DNA of 64,000 nt from Phascolomyces articulosus (taxonomy: Eukaryota > Mucoromycota > Mucoromycetes > Mucorales > Lichtheimiaceae): positions 496,001 to 560,000 of the forward strand of contig JAIXMP010000013.1 in NCBI GenBank assembly GCA_025677815.1, in the 5' to 3' direction. This document shows positions 23,442-35,800 of this stretch, in pieces. The translations under genes and the position numbers were made by a program. The notes under the pieces are model-generated. The model made no database searches, was not told the origin of the DNA, and saw nothing but the letters and a program-made list of their open reading frames with translations. The first letter of the stretch is position 1; each line of letters opens with the position of its first letter.

Positions 23442-25849
23442 CTTGTTTTATAAGTTAAAATGTGTATATGTATAATAAGTGTAATAAGTGGTTAAAATGT
23501 ATGTATATATATATATATATTATGGGTTATATATAATATGTAATAGGTGATTATATAAAGTATATAATATTATTGTAAAAAAAATAAGGAACAGAGAAAG
23601 AAGAACTATGGTCTTTTTTTTTCAAAAAAAAAAAGTTTAAAAAATCAGAGAAATATATACTGTTTCGATGGCTTTTTTTTTTAAAAAAAAAGTGAGGGTT
23701 ACTTACCATTTTTCATGGGAGGGCTCCTTGAAGTGCAAGTGAGAGATAAAAAAAAGCTCCTCATAATATGAAATAAGGAGTTAAGACGAGAGATATTATT
23801 TTTACGAATCTCCGTTTCATCCGTCATATATTTGGTTGTTGTAAAATTATTATTTGACGCCAATTAAAAAACAATAAAGCAAGCAGCTTATTATTAGCAA
23901 CTAGGAGACCACCCAAAAAAATTGGGAGAAACAACTTTTTATATAAATACATATATATACACGTTTGAAGATGATGATTATGTATGCGAACAACGCAACA
24001 TCAAGTCCATTTTGTATGTAAATATATATTCATCCAAGCTGCTGGGTATCCTAAATCAGTAATGATCCGTAGACTGTTCTGTCATTCAATTCTTAGACTT
24101 TCCCCCCCTCACTTGTATATAACTTCCCCTGCAAAATTTATGCATTCCAATTCACTCATAATTAGTTTAGATACTCTTTGTTTATTACTCGACTTATTTT
24201 TATTACATATACATTACATATTTTATATTCACTCATTAATAATAAATAAACATATCACGGTTATTCCCTATAGACTATTATTAGTGATCCATTTCTTTTG
24301 CATTTTGTATATAGAGTATTTTTTTAGAATTTATATTGCGAGTGCTCCCCGAGGGCATACTTACGCACAACAAATCATACGTACATTCAAAAAATGCAAT
24401 CATCAGAAATGATCAGCATTATTATATTTATATATTTTATATACATGTCAATCTTCGTTCTATGCGTGATGATATGTATTCTTTATTAGCTATTTTTATT
24501 GTTCCCTATTGTCAAATTATAAACTATATTTTACCGACAGAAAAGAAAAGGAAACCCCAATTGTTTTACGATTTACTAACCATCCTTTTTATTTGCTAAA
24601 ACGCGGAATGATGCACATTTCATCATGATACACGCACACGCGCTTAGAAGAGTTTCCCTTAAAAAACCCAGAGTGCTTTGTTCCCTCATTTCTTAAACAT
24701 CTACTTGGTCACTTTTGGCTTTTTTTTTTAGCTCCTATATATATTCGTATTTCTCCTGAAAGCCAGTGCTTATTTTTTTCCCATTCTCTCATTTTTTAAA
24801 CAACATAGAATGCTAGTTGAACTGAAAGGAAAGGTGAATGACAGGTATTGGTTTATAACTATTATTTTTGCATGTTGTTCGCATTTTATTGTTACCATGA
24901 TGATGTTGACACGACGATATATAGAATAACGACGGCGTGTAATGCGGGAGCAGCAGATTAGTTTCCATGGTTATACAATATCACAATTCTCTTTATAGAT
25001 TATACATTACTCGTTTATTTAACAAACACGTTGTTTCATTGAAAAGATACATAAATATCATTTGCTGTTATAACAGCATAAGCATTATTATTACTTAATA
25101 TTTAAAGATTATTGTTCGAAGCACTAAAAACGAGCCCTTTATTAATGTTCATGTGCGGAATTAAAAACAAAAAAAAAGTCGTGTTGATTATATATAAAAG
25201 TATTGGATCATGAATTAATCAAAGACCAAAATACAATGAACAGCATAAATGTATATAATAATATATTACCACCAATCAGGCATGTATAATATTCAATGTA
25301 ACAAATGTATTATGCTTATTTAATATCATATCAATACCATTCATCCACCATGCTCAATTTTTTAAAGGTGAGAAGTACGTATCAAGAATCGAATACCTAT
25401 CAATGATACCTATTAGTGATTGTAGTTCTCGTGCTATTTTAATGACAGTGGTTCTCCAGCGACAGTAAATCCCAGTAACAAAATTTTGGTTCAGAAATCT
25501 TTGAATATTTTTATAAGATCGATTTTCTTCTATATATCATTCCCAAACATTTCACTATTTCATACTATTATACATAAAGCACATTTAAAGGGACTCATAG
25601 GGTAGTTCTACAAAAGCGTAAAAATCACAAATACAGCACGGATAAATGAGGTGCTTTTTAGACTTGAGTATTAAAGCCAGTATTAATGCAGGCGGTATAA
25701 AACTTTATTGCTTCTCTCCATTTAGCTATATTTAATGAAATAAATGCACAGGAAATAAATATTATCAGAAATCAAAATGAATTGTTAATACTAAATAATA
25801 CATACTACTAACACCCAATGATTGCATTTTCAGATCAATCAAATTCCAA
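23442..25849. other. Gene-poor AT-rich region
   Basis: No supported gene. TA-rich tracts lie around 23500-23560, with A/T homopolymers near 23620-23690. ORFs at 23984-24412 and 24336-24599 are open by chance in AT-rich DNA, as judged from composition. Confidence 0.45.
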
Positions 25850-27737
25850 TTATATACCGTTAGATGTGAGCGTCCTTTCCGCTTTACGTTCTGTGACTCC
25901 AGTAATTGATGAAAGTTGAATACTGTATCGTAATTTGCTTGCATTGATGATGTGTAGATCTTCCACAGTCATTTCTGCTCTATCAATTATTAAACGACAA
26001 AGGTATGATAACTGTACAATACCTTGCGCAAATGATGTGACATCTTCAGTACTCACATATAGAAAGAGTTTGTAAGCTTTGGATTTTGGAGCGCATGATT
26101 TTTTTTCCTCATCAATACTTTCACAACTATGTAACGCATTACGATTTAACAATGGAGTTTTCCCCTTCTGTGCAAAAACTGTCATCATATGTATTTCGTA
26201 GCTCAATTGAATCAAGTAGATATTCAAAGAACCAAAATCCATTTAGCCAGGGCATATTGTTGGCAAGCATCATTAGTGTACCATTTCAGATGAATCTGTC
26301 GTTGCATTCCGTATTTAAGCGGTTCTACGTTCGGTGTTCGGCTGAACAAGACACTTAAATGCTGGGTTGCCAAAGTCAAGGCGAAGTATTGTCAAATTGG
26401 CGAGCACTGGGACAGTAGAAATGGTGTTCCAATATGCTTCAAGTCATGGCATATATCATGCTTGTTTGATTGACGCGGATAGCTTTATTCAATATACAAT
26501 GAACAAAGTATTGAATGATGGTTTTCTAGCAATAGTGTAATACTTGTTGCACATTGAAAACGGCCTGTAGCCGGAAGTACTTCGAGCCCCTCATATTTAG
26601 AATCATCCAGATATTCAGATTCTTCAGATTTATCCTTATCATCTGAATGAAAGTTTACGTTGAGAATATGAACATCTGGAAAGCATTGACGGATTATTTC
26701 AAATGTTGCAACTTTGCATCGATTTATAATGGTCATTTTCTGAAGATACGGGCAGTGTTGGAAGAGGTTTCTCATATCCATTTCATTGGTTGGTTGGCGG
26801 AATAAAGGAGTATCCCCCAGTAGGTGTCCACGAATTAAGTTCTGACAATCGTGTCATCTCATTTCTTGTTTCAGTTTTGGAGAAATAATTAGATAATCCA
26901 TCTTTGCATGATATTTTATTGGTGTAAGACTATGACAAATGTTTACAATCTGAGAGAAAGTGTTAACTGGATTTAATCCTTTGAACCAACGTCAAGCGAT
27001 GTCAGTTGTATGTCAGCATTAATCTCTAAACCAGAATATAGTATTGAATAACTTTCATATAGGAAACATTCATCTGTACGTAAAATTGTTTTTCTTCTTG
27101 CCAGTTAGTGAAAAGTATTTTTCCAGTTGTATTGGACAAGTTCATTGTAATATAAACAAATGTACTTGTCACTAGTTTCTAATTTCAATGATCGAATATT
27201 TGAGAATCTCTCCTTCTCGAAAAGTCCATACCTTTCTAAGTTACATACTCCAATGAAGGTATTGAAAGATCTTGCACATGGTGTGCCACAGATGATATAA
27301 ATCTATGGAACGACCATAGAGAAGAATTTAGGCTTTTTGCATCAAATACATATAACATCACGGGTTTGGATATCCATCAATAAAGATACGCCAAGTAGAT
27401 GAGAAATGTAAGCATGGGACGAGTGATTTTTGGGGAGTATAATCGATAATGCGACATACAATATATCATAAGGAAGAAATCGATCAAGTATATTATCAAA
27501 CCGACGGCCCCTTCATCCTTCTGATTTTTTCTTTGCCTCTCGTATTATTTTATATTGTGGGTCTGTTTTTAGTACATTTTTCAAGCCTTTATTGAAAATA
27601 TCGATTGCACACGTCTGAAAGCCTTGTTCTGTGTATCGATGAACAACAAACAAATATCCAGTTGCATTATACGAAGCATAAGATATAATTGTCTGTGCTT
27701 CCTCCAATTCCTCTTTGAACGTCCCATGCAACGACAC
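25850..27737 (-). pseudogene. Broken TPR/F-box/LRR gene
   Basis: Minus-strand remnants in a consistent order. At 27737-27513 a TPR-like N-terminus is readable (EEAQTIISYASYNATGYLF, then YTEQGFQTCAIDIFNKGL). It runs into a stop codon immediately before an F-box-like segment in the same frame (ILDRFLPYDILYVALSIIL, about 27490-27430). LRR-like pieces follow at 26781-26485 (LFQHCPYLQKMTIINRCKV) and 26242-25850 (LRYSIQLSSITGVTE), separated by stops and frameshifts. The order TPR, F-box, leucine-rich repeats matches a substrate-adaptor architecture I associate with expanded Mucorales families. Several in-frame stops without plausible splice sites argue for a pseudogene. Confidence 0.6.
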
Positions 27738-28184
27738 GTAGTTTCAGTATGTCGTGACTTTTACTTGGAGGTCATTGAGAACTGGTGAAGTCTGTTCAAT
27801 CACGGCATGACACGCTAAGAAACATCAGAAAACAAACGTAAAACCACTGACGACGATCTTGACGTTGCAACAGTTCCAAAGAAGAGGATTACAACAATTC
27901 CTAATGATTTTGGTTGCGTTTTAAGTAACACTCAACAGGATCTCGACAATGAGCAATAAGATTGTAGTTTTGGAATACAAAGTGCTAACATGCATCTGTG
28001 CTACAGAATGTATTGATGGCGGTGTTGTATAATAAAGAACTTATCTCTTACATGCTTACCGTTTCTAACAGAGCCTTCTTCTCTTTTTTATTCTATCATA
28101 TTGATAAGTAAATGAGACTTAATACTTTTAACTGTCCATGGTGAGGTTAAAGGTATCCGCTATATTTTAGTCTGACTATTCATT

Positions 28185-28217
<33 letters not shown>

Positions 28218-29129
28218 TATGAAGCAAGTACCCGCAGAGCATCAGTTTTTGAAGAAAGTGCTTCACCTGGCTGAGTATGTAACACCTTCAGCAGGTGAGT
28301 TCGCTTTCTGTGTGTTATATTGGTAAATCATCTGATAGAGTTTTAAAATAAAAACCTTGGATGTTAAAAGGATTTCGTGATACCAATGACTATAATAGCA
28401 ATAACAGTCGTAATTAGTTTCCTGTATGAGAACTTATACGATTTTGAATTTATTTCGCTATACCCAAAGGACCACATACCTGGCTCATGCTTACATAAAT
28501 GAGTGTATAATGTGATATGGGTGCGTGGTAACCACAACTGTATTGAAATACTATAATAATTGTTAAGAGATGGCCAGATTTGGATATGCCGGCAGCAGGA
28601 CCATGTCCAGATACTATTTACATATTTCTTACAAAGCATACATATTAGCTTATCAATTAATATGTAGCCTATTCAAGTTTTAAGTAACAATGTGTTTAAT
28701 ATATATTCAATACTACGAGGAAACTTTGTAAATTGTAAAGAATTACCAACTTGAGCGTGTGCTGTATCTGTTACCTATATATATACAATTTTTATTGAAT
28801 GCTTTTAATATAAAATAAAAAATAGTAGAATAATAAAATAATAAAACATGCTTCCCATATTTAGTAAAGGTATACAAATGCCTGTTTTGGAACATAATTG
28901 GTACAAACACTTGGTAAATAGGTAATCACGGAATTTATAGCGTCAAAAGCTTCATCAATTAACTCATTTTTTGTATTACCATCATTTCAACTCGTTAATG
29001 CGTGTTGGGGAATCCAGCATGCAAAATAGTATAAATAGACACAAAAAAACTAAATTGATATTTTGAAATTATTATTCAATTCACAATACCTTATCATTAT
29101 AATCAAATACCAATAAAGACTTTCTGATC
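27738..29129. other. Intergenic with long T homopolymer
   Basis: No gene supported. A run of about 30 T lies at 28187-28216. The last 60 bases before 29130 form an AT-rich leader to the NmrA-like gene. Confidence 0.5.
28187..28216 (+). repeat. Poly-T tract (about 30 nt)
   Basis: Uninterrupted thymidine run in intergenic DNA. On the minus strand it is a poly-A tract, but no adjacent retroelement body or target-site duplication is visible. Confidence 0.9.
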
Positions 29130-29981
29130 ATGTCTTCTGAACGTATTCTAGTTACCGGAGCTACTGGGCAAGTGGGGTCTCGTGTGGTTCAAGAACTCCT
29201 TAAACGTGGTGTAAAAGTTACAGTGTACGTACGTTCCCCCGAAAAAGTACCTGAAGATCCTAATATTACTATTGTCCAAGGTGATTTCAGCGATTTGACC
29301 CCTCTTGAGAATGCTTTGGCCGGACATACCCGATTATTCTTACTTGTCTTTAAGGTTCCTGAAACATTCAAAGTCAAGCATGTTATTGCTCAAAAGGCTT
29401 ATGCTGCAGGTGTCAAGCAAATTGTCGATCTCGGCTCTATCCGATTGCCATGGCGAGCCTTTAATCTTCTCGAGAGCCATCAAAAAGCAGAAAAATTGAT
29501 ATTTGATATTCCAAATCGTGGATCCTACGTGTCATTAAGACCAACTAACTTTACATCCAATATAACTTATGTAGCAGATTCCATCAAGCAAAATAATACT
29601 CTTATTGATTCTGCTGGTGCTGAAGAACTTCAAGAATTCATCACTCCTCAAGATATCGCTGTTGTTGCTGCCAATATTTTTGTGGATCCCATCGAAAAGC
29701 ACAGCGATTCAGCTTACGAGCTTATTGGTGATCTCATAACGCCTACTCGACGAGCAGAAGTTTTAGCCAAGGCATTGGGTCGTCCTATTACCTATAGCCA
29801 ACTTCCGGTTCAAGTGTTGTATAACCAATTCTTTGAACTTGTCAAAAGTCATGATGTTGCATTCTTTATTACAACATACCAGCGATCGAATCCAGTAAGC
29901 CGTGGATTGCCAATATTACTTGGTCGTGAACCTCAAACATTCGAAGATTGGGTGTCTCAAAATATAGAAGCATTTCAATAA
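29130..29981 (+). CDS. NmrA-like NAD(P)-binding oxidoreductase/sensor
   Basis: Intronless gene of 283 residues, atypical short-chain dehydrogenase fold. The N-terminus carries the Rossmann dinucleotide motif ILVTGATGQVGSRVV (GATGxxG), then a second strand VTVYVRSPEKV and VQGDFSDLTPLENAL, as in NmrA, quinone reductase 2 (QOR2) and azoreductase-like proteins. VDLGSIRLPW replaces the usual SSxxA segment, and the family YxxxK is not obvious, so the protein may be a redox sensor rather than a dehydrogenase. HQKAEKLIFD and SLRPTNFTSNI match the NmrA-type C-terminal region. It probably acts in the cytosol. The start is the only Met before the Rossmann fold. It is one of few single-exon genes here, which may indicate recent arrival or retroposition. 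Confidence 0.88.
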   Translation: MSSERILVTGATGQVGSRVVQELLKRGVKVTVYVRSPEKVPEDPNITIVQGDFSDLTPLENALAGHTRLFLLVFKVPETFKVKHVIAQKAYAAGVKQIVDLGSIRLPWRAFNLLESHQKAEKLIFDIPNRGSYVSLRPTNFTSNITYVADSIKQNNTLIDSAGAEELQEFITPQDIAVVAANIFVDPIEKHSDSAYELIGDLITPTRRAEVLAKALGRPITYSQLPVQVLYNQFFELVKSHDVAFFITTYQRSNPVSRGLPILLGREPQTFEDWVSQNIEAFQ

Positions 29982-30561
29982 ATAACTGTAGCTGTATATC
30001 ATTTTATGTATCAATACGTAACAATAGCCAACTGCAAAGATATGTTTCTTTTTATATACGAAATAAACAAGTTTTGTATGCTATATTTAAATTTTCAATT
30101 TAAAGCAGGATTAATTATCTATTATTTGTTATATCGGTTTGATTGAAGTATATATATTTGGTAATTTGGTTATTCGACATTTCTGTGAGTTTTGGGACGA
30201 ATAGTCAAAATTTATTGTTTATGACTGATCATCGCCAAGATTCTATGCGAAAAAACAAAACTCGCATGATTTTTGTAACACAGCGCCAAGCAGCGCCATA
30301 AAAAATAAAATGATAGAGCATATTCATTTTTTATGAGTTAGCTACATATTATACCCTTAATAGCATGTAGTTAATATAATATCCCTCAATAAATGGACAA
30401 TATTGTGGGTTCTTGACTGGGCCTTGTCAATTTAAGCATTTACAAATTTCTTGTCCCACATCAATGTCGGTCGGAACAAGAAAGAAGAGAGCCTTAATTT
30501 ATAAATATATTCTCTCGCGCTTTTTGCGTTTTGTTCTGTTCTTTTTATTCAAACAACCATC
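29982..30561. other. Intergenic
   Basis: 580 bases, AT-rich, leading to the CAP gene. A pyrimidine/T-rich leader lies just before 30562. Nothing else seen. Confidence 0.5.
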
Positions 30562-32528
30562 ATGTCAGAATTTCATTCACTCGCTAACCTCATCAAACGA
30601 CTTGAGGTAGCCACTACTCGTTTAGAAGATTTAGCAACTTCAGCATCATCTGCATCTGCTGTTGCTGCTTCGTCTACATCAGCACCTTCTCAAGCACCAG
30701 CACCAGCAGCATCTTCAGGTGAAAAGTCTACACCAATGTCTGTTCAAAAGCATGACGATTCTGTAGGTCCTCTTCTTAACAAATTTCTCGATATTTCCAA
30801 GACTATCGGTGATCCTGTTGCTGCTCAGGTATAGAAATAATGGAGAATGAATGACTCTTTTTTATCTGTTTTTATTTATTTTTCTGATTCAACATATACA
30901 ACTTTACTAGGCAGCACTTGTTGCTGAAGCTATAGAAGCCGAGAAAACTATTATTCACATTGCTTCTTTAGCCAAGAAACCCGATATGACCTCCAGTGTT
31001 TTTATGAAGTTAATCGAACCTATTCAAAAGGCTTTGTCAGGTGTCGTTGAACTTAAGGAAAAGAATCGTGGTGACCCTTTCTTTAATCACCTGAGTGTTG
31101 TTGCCGAAGGTGTTCCTGCACTTGGATGGTTTACTTGTGTAAGTATATATATAAGAGAGAGAAAATAAAATAAAAAATAAAATGGAAACCATGGTTATGA
31201 TGAATGGGAAATAGGTGCTGGTGCTAAGATTAATAACTGGCATGCGTACTCCCTACTTCTTTCTTTGTTAACATCTAGGAACCAACTCCAGTTCCTTTTA
31301 TTCGAGACATGAAGGATGCTTCCCAATTTTATGCTAACCGTGTTGTAAAGGAATGGAAGGACAAGTAAGTTTTAAATTTGATGATAGATTAATGGGGTGA
31401 TTTATATGATTTACTAATGTGCTTTCTGTTGTTTATGGTTAGGGATAAAACTCATGTTGAATGGACTCGATCGTTTATTGAAATGTTGGATGCACTTAGT
31501 GTTTATGTCAAGGAGAACTACCCTACTGGTTTAACATGGAATGCTCAAGGTGAATCAGCAGAAGCATTTATTGGCAATGCACCCGGTGGCAATGCACCAT
31601 CTAGCACTGGTAATAACACAGCATCAGCAGCAGCACCTCCTCCACCTCCTCCAGCGGGTGGTGCACCTCCTCCACCTCCTCCCCCACCACCACCCATGAC
31701 CTTTGATGAAATTTCTTCTGAAGATGATGTCAAGACCGGAGCAGCAGCTGTATTTGCTGAAATCAACAAGGGTGAAAGTGTTACAGCTGGTCTTCGTAAG
31801 GTTGACAAGAGTCAAATGACCCACAAAAACCCTTCATTACGTGCCGGAAATACTGTATCGAGCCCCAAGAAACAAGCGCCACCTACACCTTCCAAACCAA
31901 ACAAATACGTCCTCAAGAAACCCGCAAAGACAACACTTGAAGCTAATAAATGGGTTGTTGAATACCATGAAAATAATAACGAAATTGTTATTGAAGATAC
32001 CGCCATTAACCAAGCTGTGTATATCTTTGGATGTAAGAATTCTACAATCCGTATTAAGGGCAAGGTGAACGCTGTTACCATGGGTATGTATTATTAAATA
32101 TGGTATTTTTACGTGTATTGATAAAGGATAAAGGGTGGGAAGGAATCATGGATAAAAAAAGGATTTTTATTTATGTTTTTTGTTATATATATTACCTGAT
32201 AATAGATTCTTGTGTCAAGTGTGGTATCGCACTGGATTCTACTGTATCTACGGTCGATTTGGTCAACTGCCGTTCATTTGGTGTCCAAATCTTCCATGTT
32301 ACTCCTACTATTGCAATTGACAAGTGTGATAGTGGTTCTGTTTATTTGTCAAAGGAATGCTTGGATGTGGAAATTTTGTCTGCCAAATCCACCTCTGTCA
32401 ATATCTTAGTACCAGAAGAAGTCGAAGGTGAAACTGACTTTAAGGAACTTCCTGTTCCTGAACAATTAAAGACAACTATCGGTCCCGATGGAAAGTTGGT
32501 CACTGTATGTGTCGAACATGCTGGTTAA
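30562..32528 (+). CDS. Adenylyl cyclase-associated protein (CAP/Srv2)
   Basis: Actin-monomer recycling protein that also binds adenylyl cyclase in fungi; 514 residues. Exons: 30562-30828, 30911-31138, 31279-31364, 31443-32083, 32206-32528. In order: an N-terminal cyclase-binding segment (LIKRLEVATTRLEDLA; the RLE repeat motif is typical), an Ala/Ser/Pro linker, the helical folded domain (FLDISKTIGDPVAAQ ... ALGWFTCEPTPVPFI, and EFYANRVVKEW-like FYANRVVKEWK), a polyproline region with two blocks of Pro for profilin/SH3 binding (about residues 270-300), a WH2-like segment (GLRKVDKSQMTHKNPSLR), then the C-terminal beta-helix CARP domain (NKWVVEYHENNNEIVIED, SCVKCGIALDSTVSTVDLVN, VPTIAIDK-like TPTIAIDKCDSG, YLSKECLDVEILSAKS, PVPEQLKTTI). 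The family-conserved C-terminal VTVCVEHAG is present. Complete. Confidence 0.96.
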
Positions 32529-32831
32529 AATAATTATTATGATTATAATAAAAAGATCCCCAAATGAAAAACTTGTTTTATTAGAATATTTTTGTGGTTT
32601 ACAATTTGCACACTTTCATATATTCCATGCTGAGAACAAATTCGTATTCCTGCAATTCCGCAATTGGCTGGAATATAGTACTACCAAAAGAGAGAGAATA
32701 GAATGTTACCCGCAACAAGGTGTATCGTGCCTTTTTTTCTATTATAAAACCGTATAGAAATATCAAAACGTTATATCACTTTTTTACCTTCTCGTCACAC
32801 ACAGAATCACCGAACTGGAAAGAACAAAAAC

Positions 32832-35800
32832 ATGCCCAATGTACAACAACGGGGATCAGTTTCACCAGATCTCGAACATCATGTCCTACATATTCTCGGT
32901 GTAAAAAACCCTCTCGACGCACCCGATCTCGACCCAACAGAATACATCAATCGGCTATTCCCTAACGGCAAGCCATTCTCACTTTTTTTTATTTTTTTTT
33001 ACTTCTATTTTCTTTTGATGAATAATATTTGCATGAAAACCTATATTCTATATCCCGTGGTATTAATACAATATTACATGTATATCCATTTTAAATAGAA
33101 CAAAGTCTTTCATCAGTAGACACAGTATTAAATAAACTAGAAGCCAAGACGGATGAGTTGAGTACCGAAGCAGAACGATTGACAGGATCCCAATCGGAAA
33201 TACAGACTGGAGGAGCAGAAGAATTAGATCACGCAAAGAAAGCAATACAGGTAATTAATGAATAGAGAAAATAGAGGAGTGGAGAGAACAAAATATAGTG
33301 TATGTAATAATTATATTTCATATTTAATTTTTAGGAACTGTTTCAAAAAATTCAAGATATTAAACTCAAAGCAGCTCAGTCAGAATCGATGGTTCAGGAA
33401 ATTACGCAGGACGTTAAATCATTGGATTATGCAAAACGACATTTAACTCATTCAGTGACCGTATTGAAACGTCTTCAAATGTTGGGTAGGTTGCATTGGA
33501 AATAAATGGATGGATAGCTATCTATTTCCAGAAAATAATATATCTTTTCTAATAACGTCTTCTCTTTTAGTGACGGCGGTGGATCAGTTAGAAACGATGT
33601 CTCGTAATAAACAATATAAAGAAAGCGCACAGCTACTCGAGGTAATATTGGCCAATGTTAAATTGAAGTTTTTATATCCATGTTATTGATTATTATATGT
33701 TTCTTCGTCATTCTAGGCTGTCATCCAATTGATGCAACATTTCAAGTCATATAAGGGTGTTCAACAAATTTCGGAGCTATCTGATCGTATTACCCAGCTT
33801 CAGAAGGATCTTGACAGTTGTGTGCTACGTGAGTTTGAACATGGGTAAGTGATATAGGATATGTTTATATTGGAAAAATGGAGATACAGTACATTGTCAT
33901 ATTAGTATTGACTTGTGTTTTACTGGGTAAAATAGATTCGAGAAGGATGGCAGTTTAGTTGGTCAAACATGGCTGCTACACGACACATGTCTAGTTGCTA
34001 CCGCCTTGGGAAATAAAACAAAGTGAGTACCTTATATTAATTTATTTCAATCCAGTATTTGTTTCGATTATTTTAACTAACTGATCCAGGGAGAAAATCA
34101 TTAAGCGATATGTCGAATTGCAACTTGCCGACTATCGACAAATCTTTCGAAACGCAGAAGAAGTTTCTCAATTGGATAATATTTCGCGCCGTTACGCATG
34201 GCTTAAGCGTTTGTTAAAAACACTAGACGAAAAACATGTCGATATATTTCCTCCTCAGTGGTATGTCACTGCTCGAGTATGTGAACAATTCTGTAATTAC
34301 ACCAGGTAAGAGAGGGTGTCAGTTTTCTCAGGAATGAACTTGGATGAGGAGAAGAGAAATATTTTAATTAATATCGTTGGATTGGATAAAAAAAATAGAT
34401 CAGATATGGAACAAGTATTGGCAGCTTCACCACAACCAGATGTTAAAGAATTATTACATGGTTTACAATTAACCATTGAATTCGAAGCGCAGTTGACGAA
34501 ACGATACGAGAAATTGGTAACCAACACTTCTGTTTGGCTGCATGAAGGGTGTTGGCAGGATGTATATTAAAATGTTACGTGGATGTTTATATTATTAGAC
34601 AAAGCTTGGTGGAGATAGACAATTCAGCTTTGCAAGATCCATTTCTTCAAGTTTCCAACCTTATCTTTGGGTATATATTGATGCTGAAGATCAGTAAGTT
34701 TCTTTATTTTTTTATTTTTTTTTGTCAGGATAATTGATACAGTATTAATTTACTAATATTGAAAAAAAAACTATTAGAACTCTGACAAGCATGATAAATT
34801 CATATGTTGAATCTGATATGAATGCAGATGATGATGGTAGTATGGTAGTACTTCCATCAAGCACAGATTTATTTTACTTTTATCGGGAAACATTGGTTCA
34901 ATGTGCCAAATTCTCCACTGGAAAAGCATTTTATGATCTATGTCAATTGTTTGCCAAACATTTACATGCTTATTGTAATGTCGTATTACTTGGTGGTGTG
35001 TCAAGGTAAAAATTATATTCTATTATTAATTGAGAAGAATGAAATTTGTTGCTAATTCTTGGATGTTTTTCAACAACCACAAAAAATACAGAAATGAAAA
35101 AAACAGCAATTTATCTACCGAAAACTTGAGGTTTATTACCTTAGCATTAAATACCGCAGATTATTGTTGTATGACAACATCACAGGTAACTTTTTTATTA
35201 GCGAAATCAAGATACCAAAAAAAAACCATTGGCAAATATGGGAATTGCCGCACATATTTGAATTAAAAAACTCATAGAATGAAAGTTAGAAGGAAAGTTG
35301 AAAGAAAAGGTGGATGCTGAATATCAAGAAAAAGTCAGTTTTGATAGTGTCAAAGAATCTTTTATGAGGTAAATCTATTTGTTCCTTGATACTGAATATT
35401 GGATAGAAGTGAAGAACTTGTTTATTCGAACGTTTATTTTTATTTTCCTAGTGCTATTTCGCTATGCATTGATTCTGCTGTAAGAAGTATCGAAGCTTGC
35501 TGTGAACCACACTTACAACAAATGATAAAATTACCCTGGAGTGTATTGGATACAGTGGGTGATCAATCTGAATACGTGAGTCAACTTCAAGATGTGGTAA
35601 AACGATATGTAACAGTGATTGGACGAACTATTGCAAATAAAAGATATTTTCGAACATTCGGTGATAGATTTGTTGAGTAAGTGTGCTATATCTACTGATA
35701 TAATCGTTCAGCCCTTTATTTATACAATTTCTATAATTTTTTTCTTCATCTATATTAGATCCTTTTTATCCAAATATACACTATATATTTTCAGATGTAA

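Noticed and set aside
23984..24599. 142- and 87-codon plus-strand ORFs
   Set aside because: Composition (Ile, Tyr, Leu, His) is as expected for random AT-rich DNA; no splice partners or motifs.
34316..34570. Separate small gene starting [14 protein letters not shown]
   Set aside because: It is in the same frame as VPS53 exons 7 and 8, and its C-terminal part carries conserved VPS53 sequence; it is an artefact of an unspliced intron.
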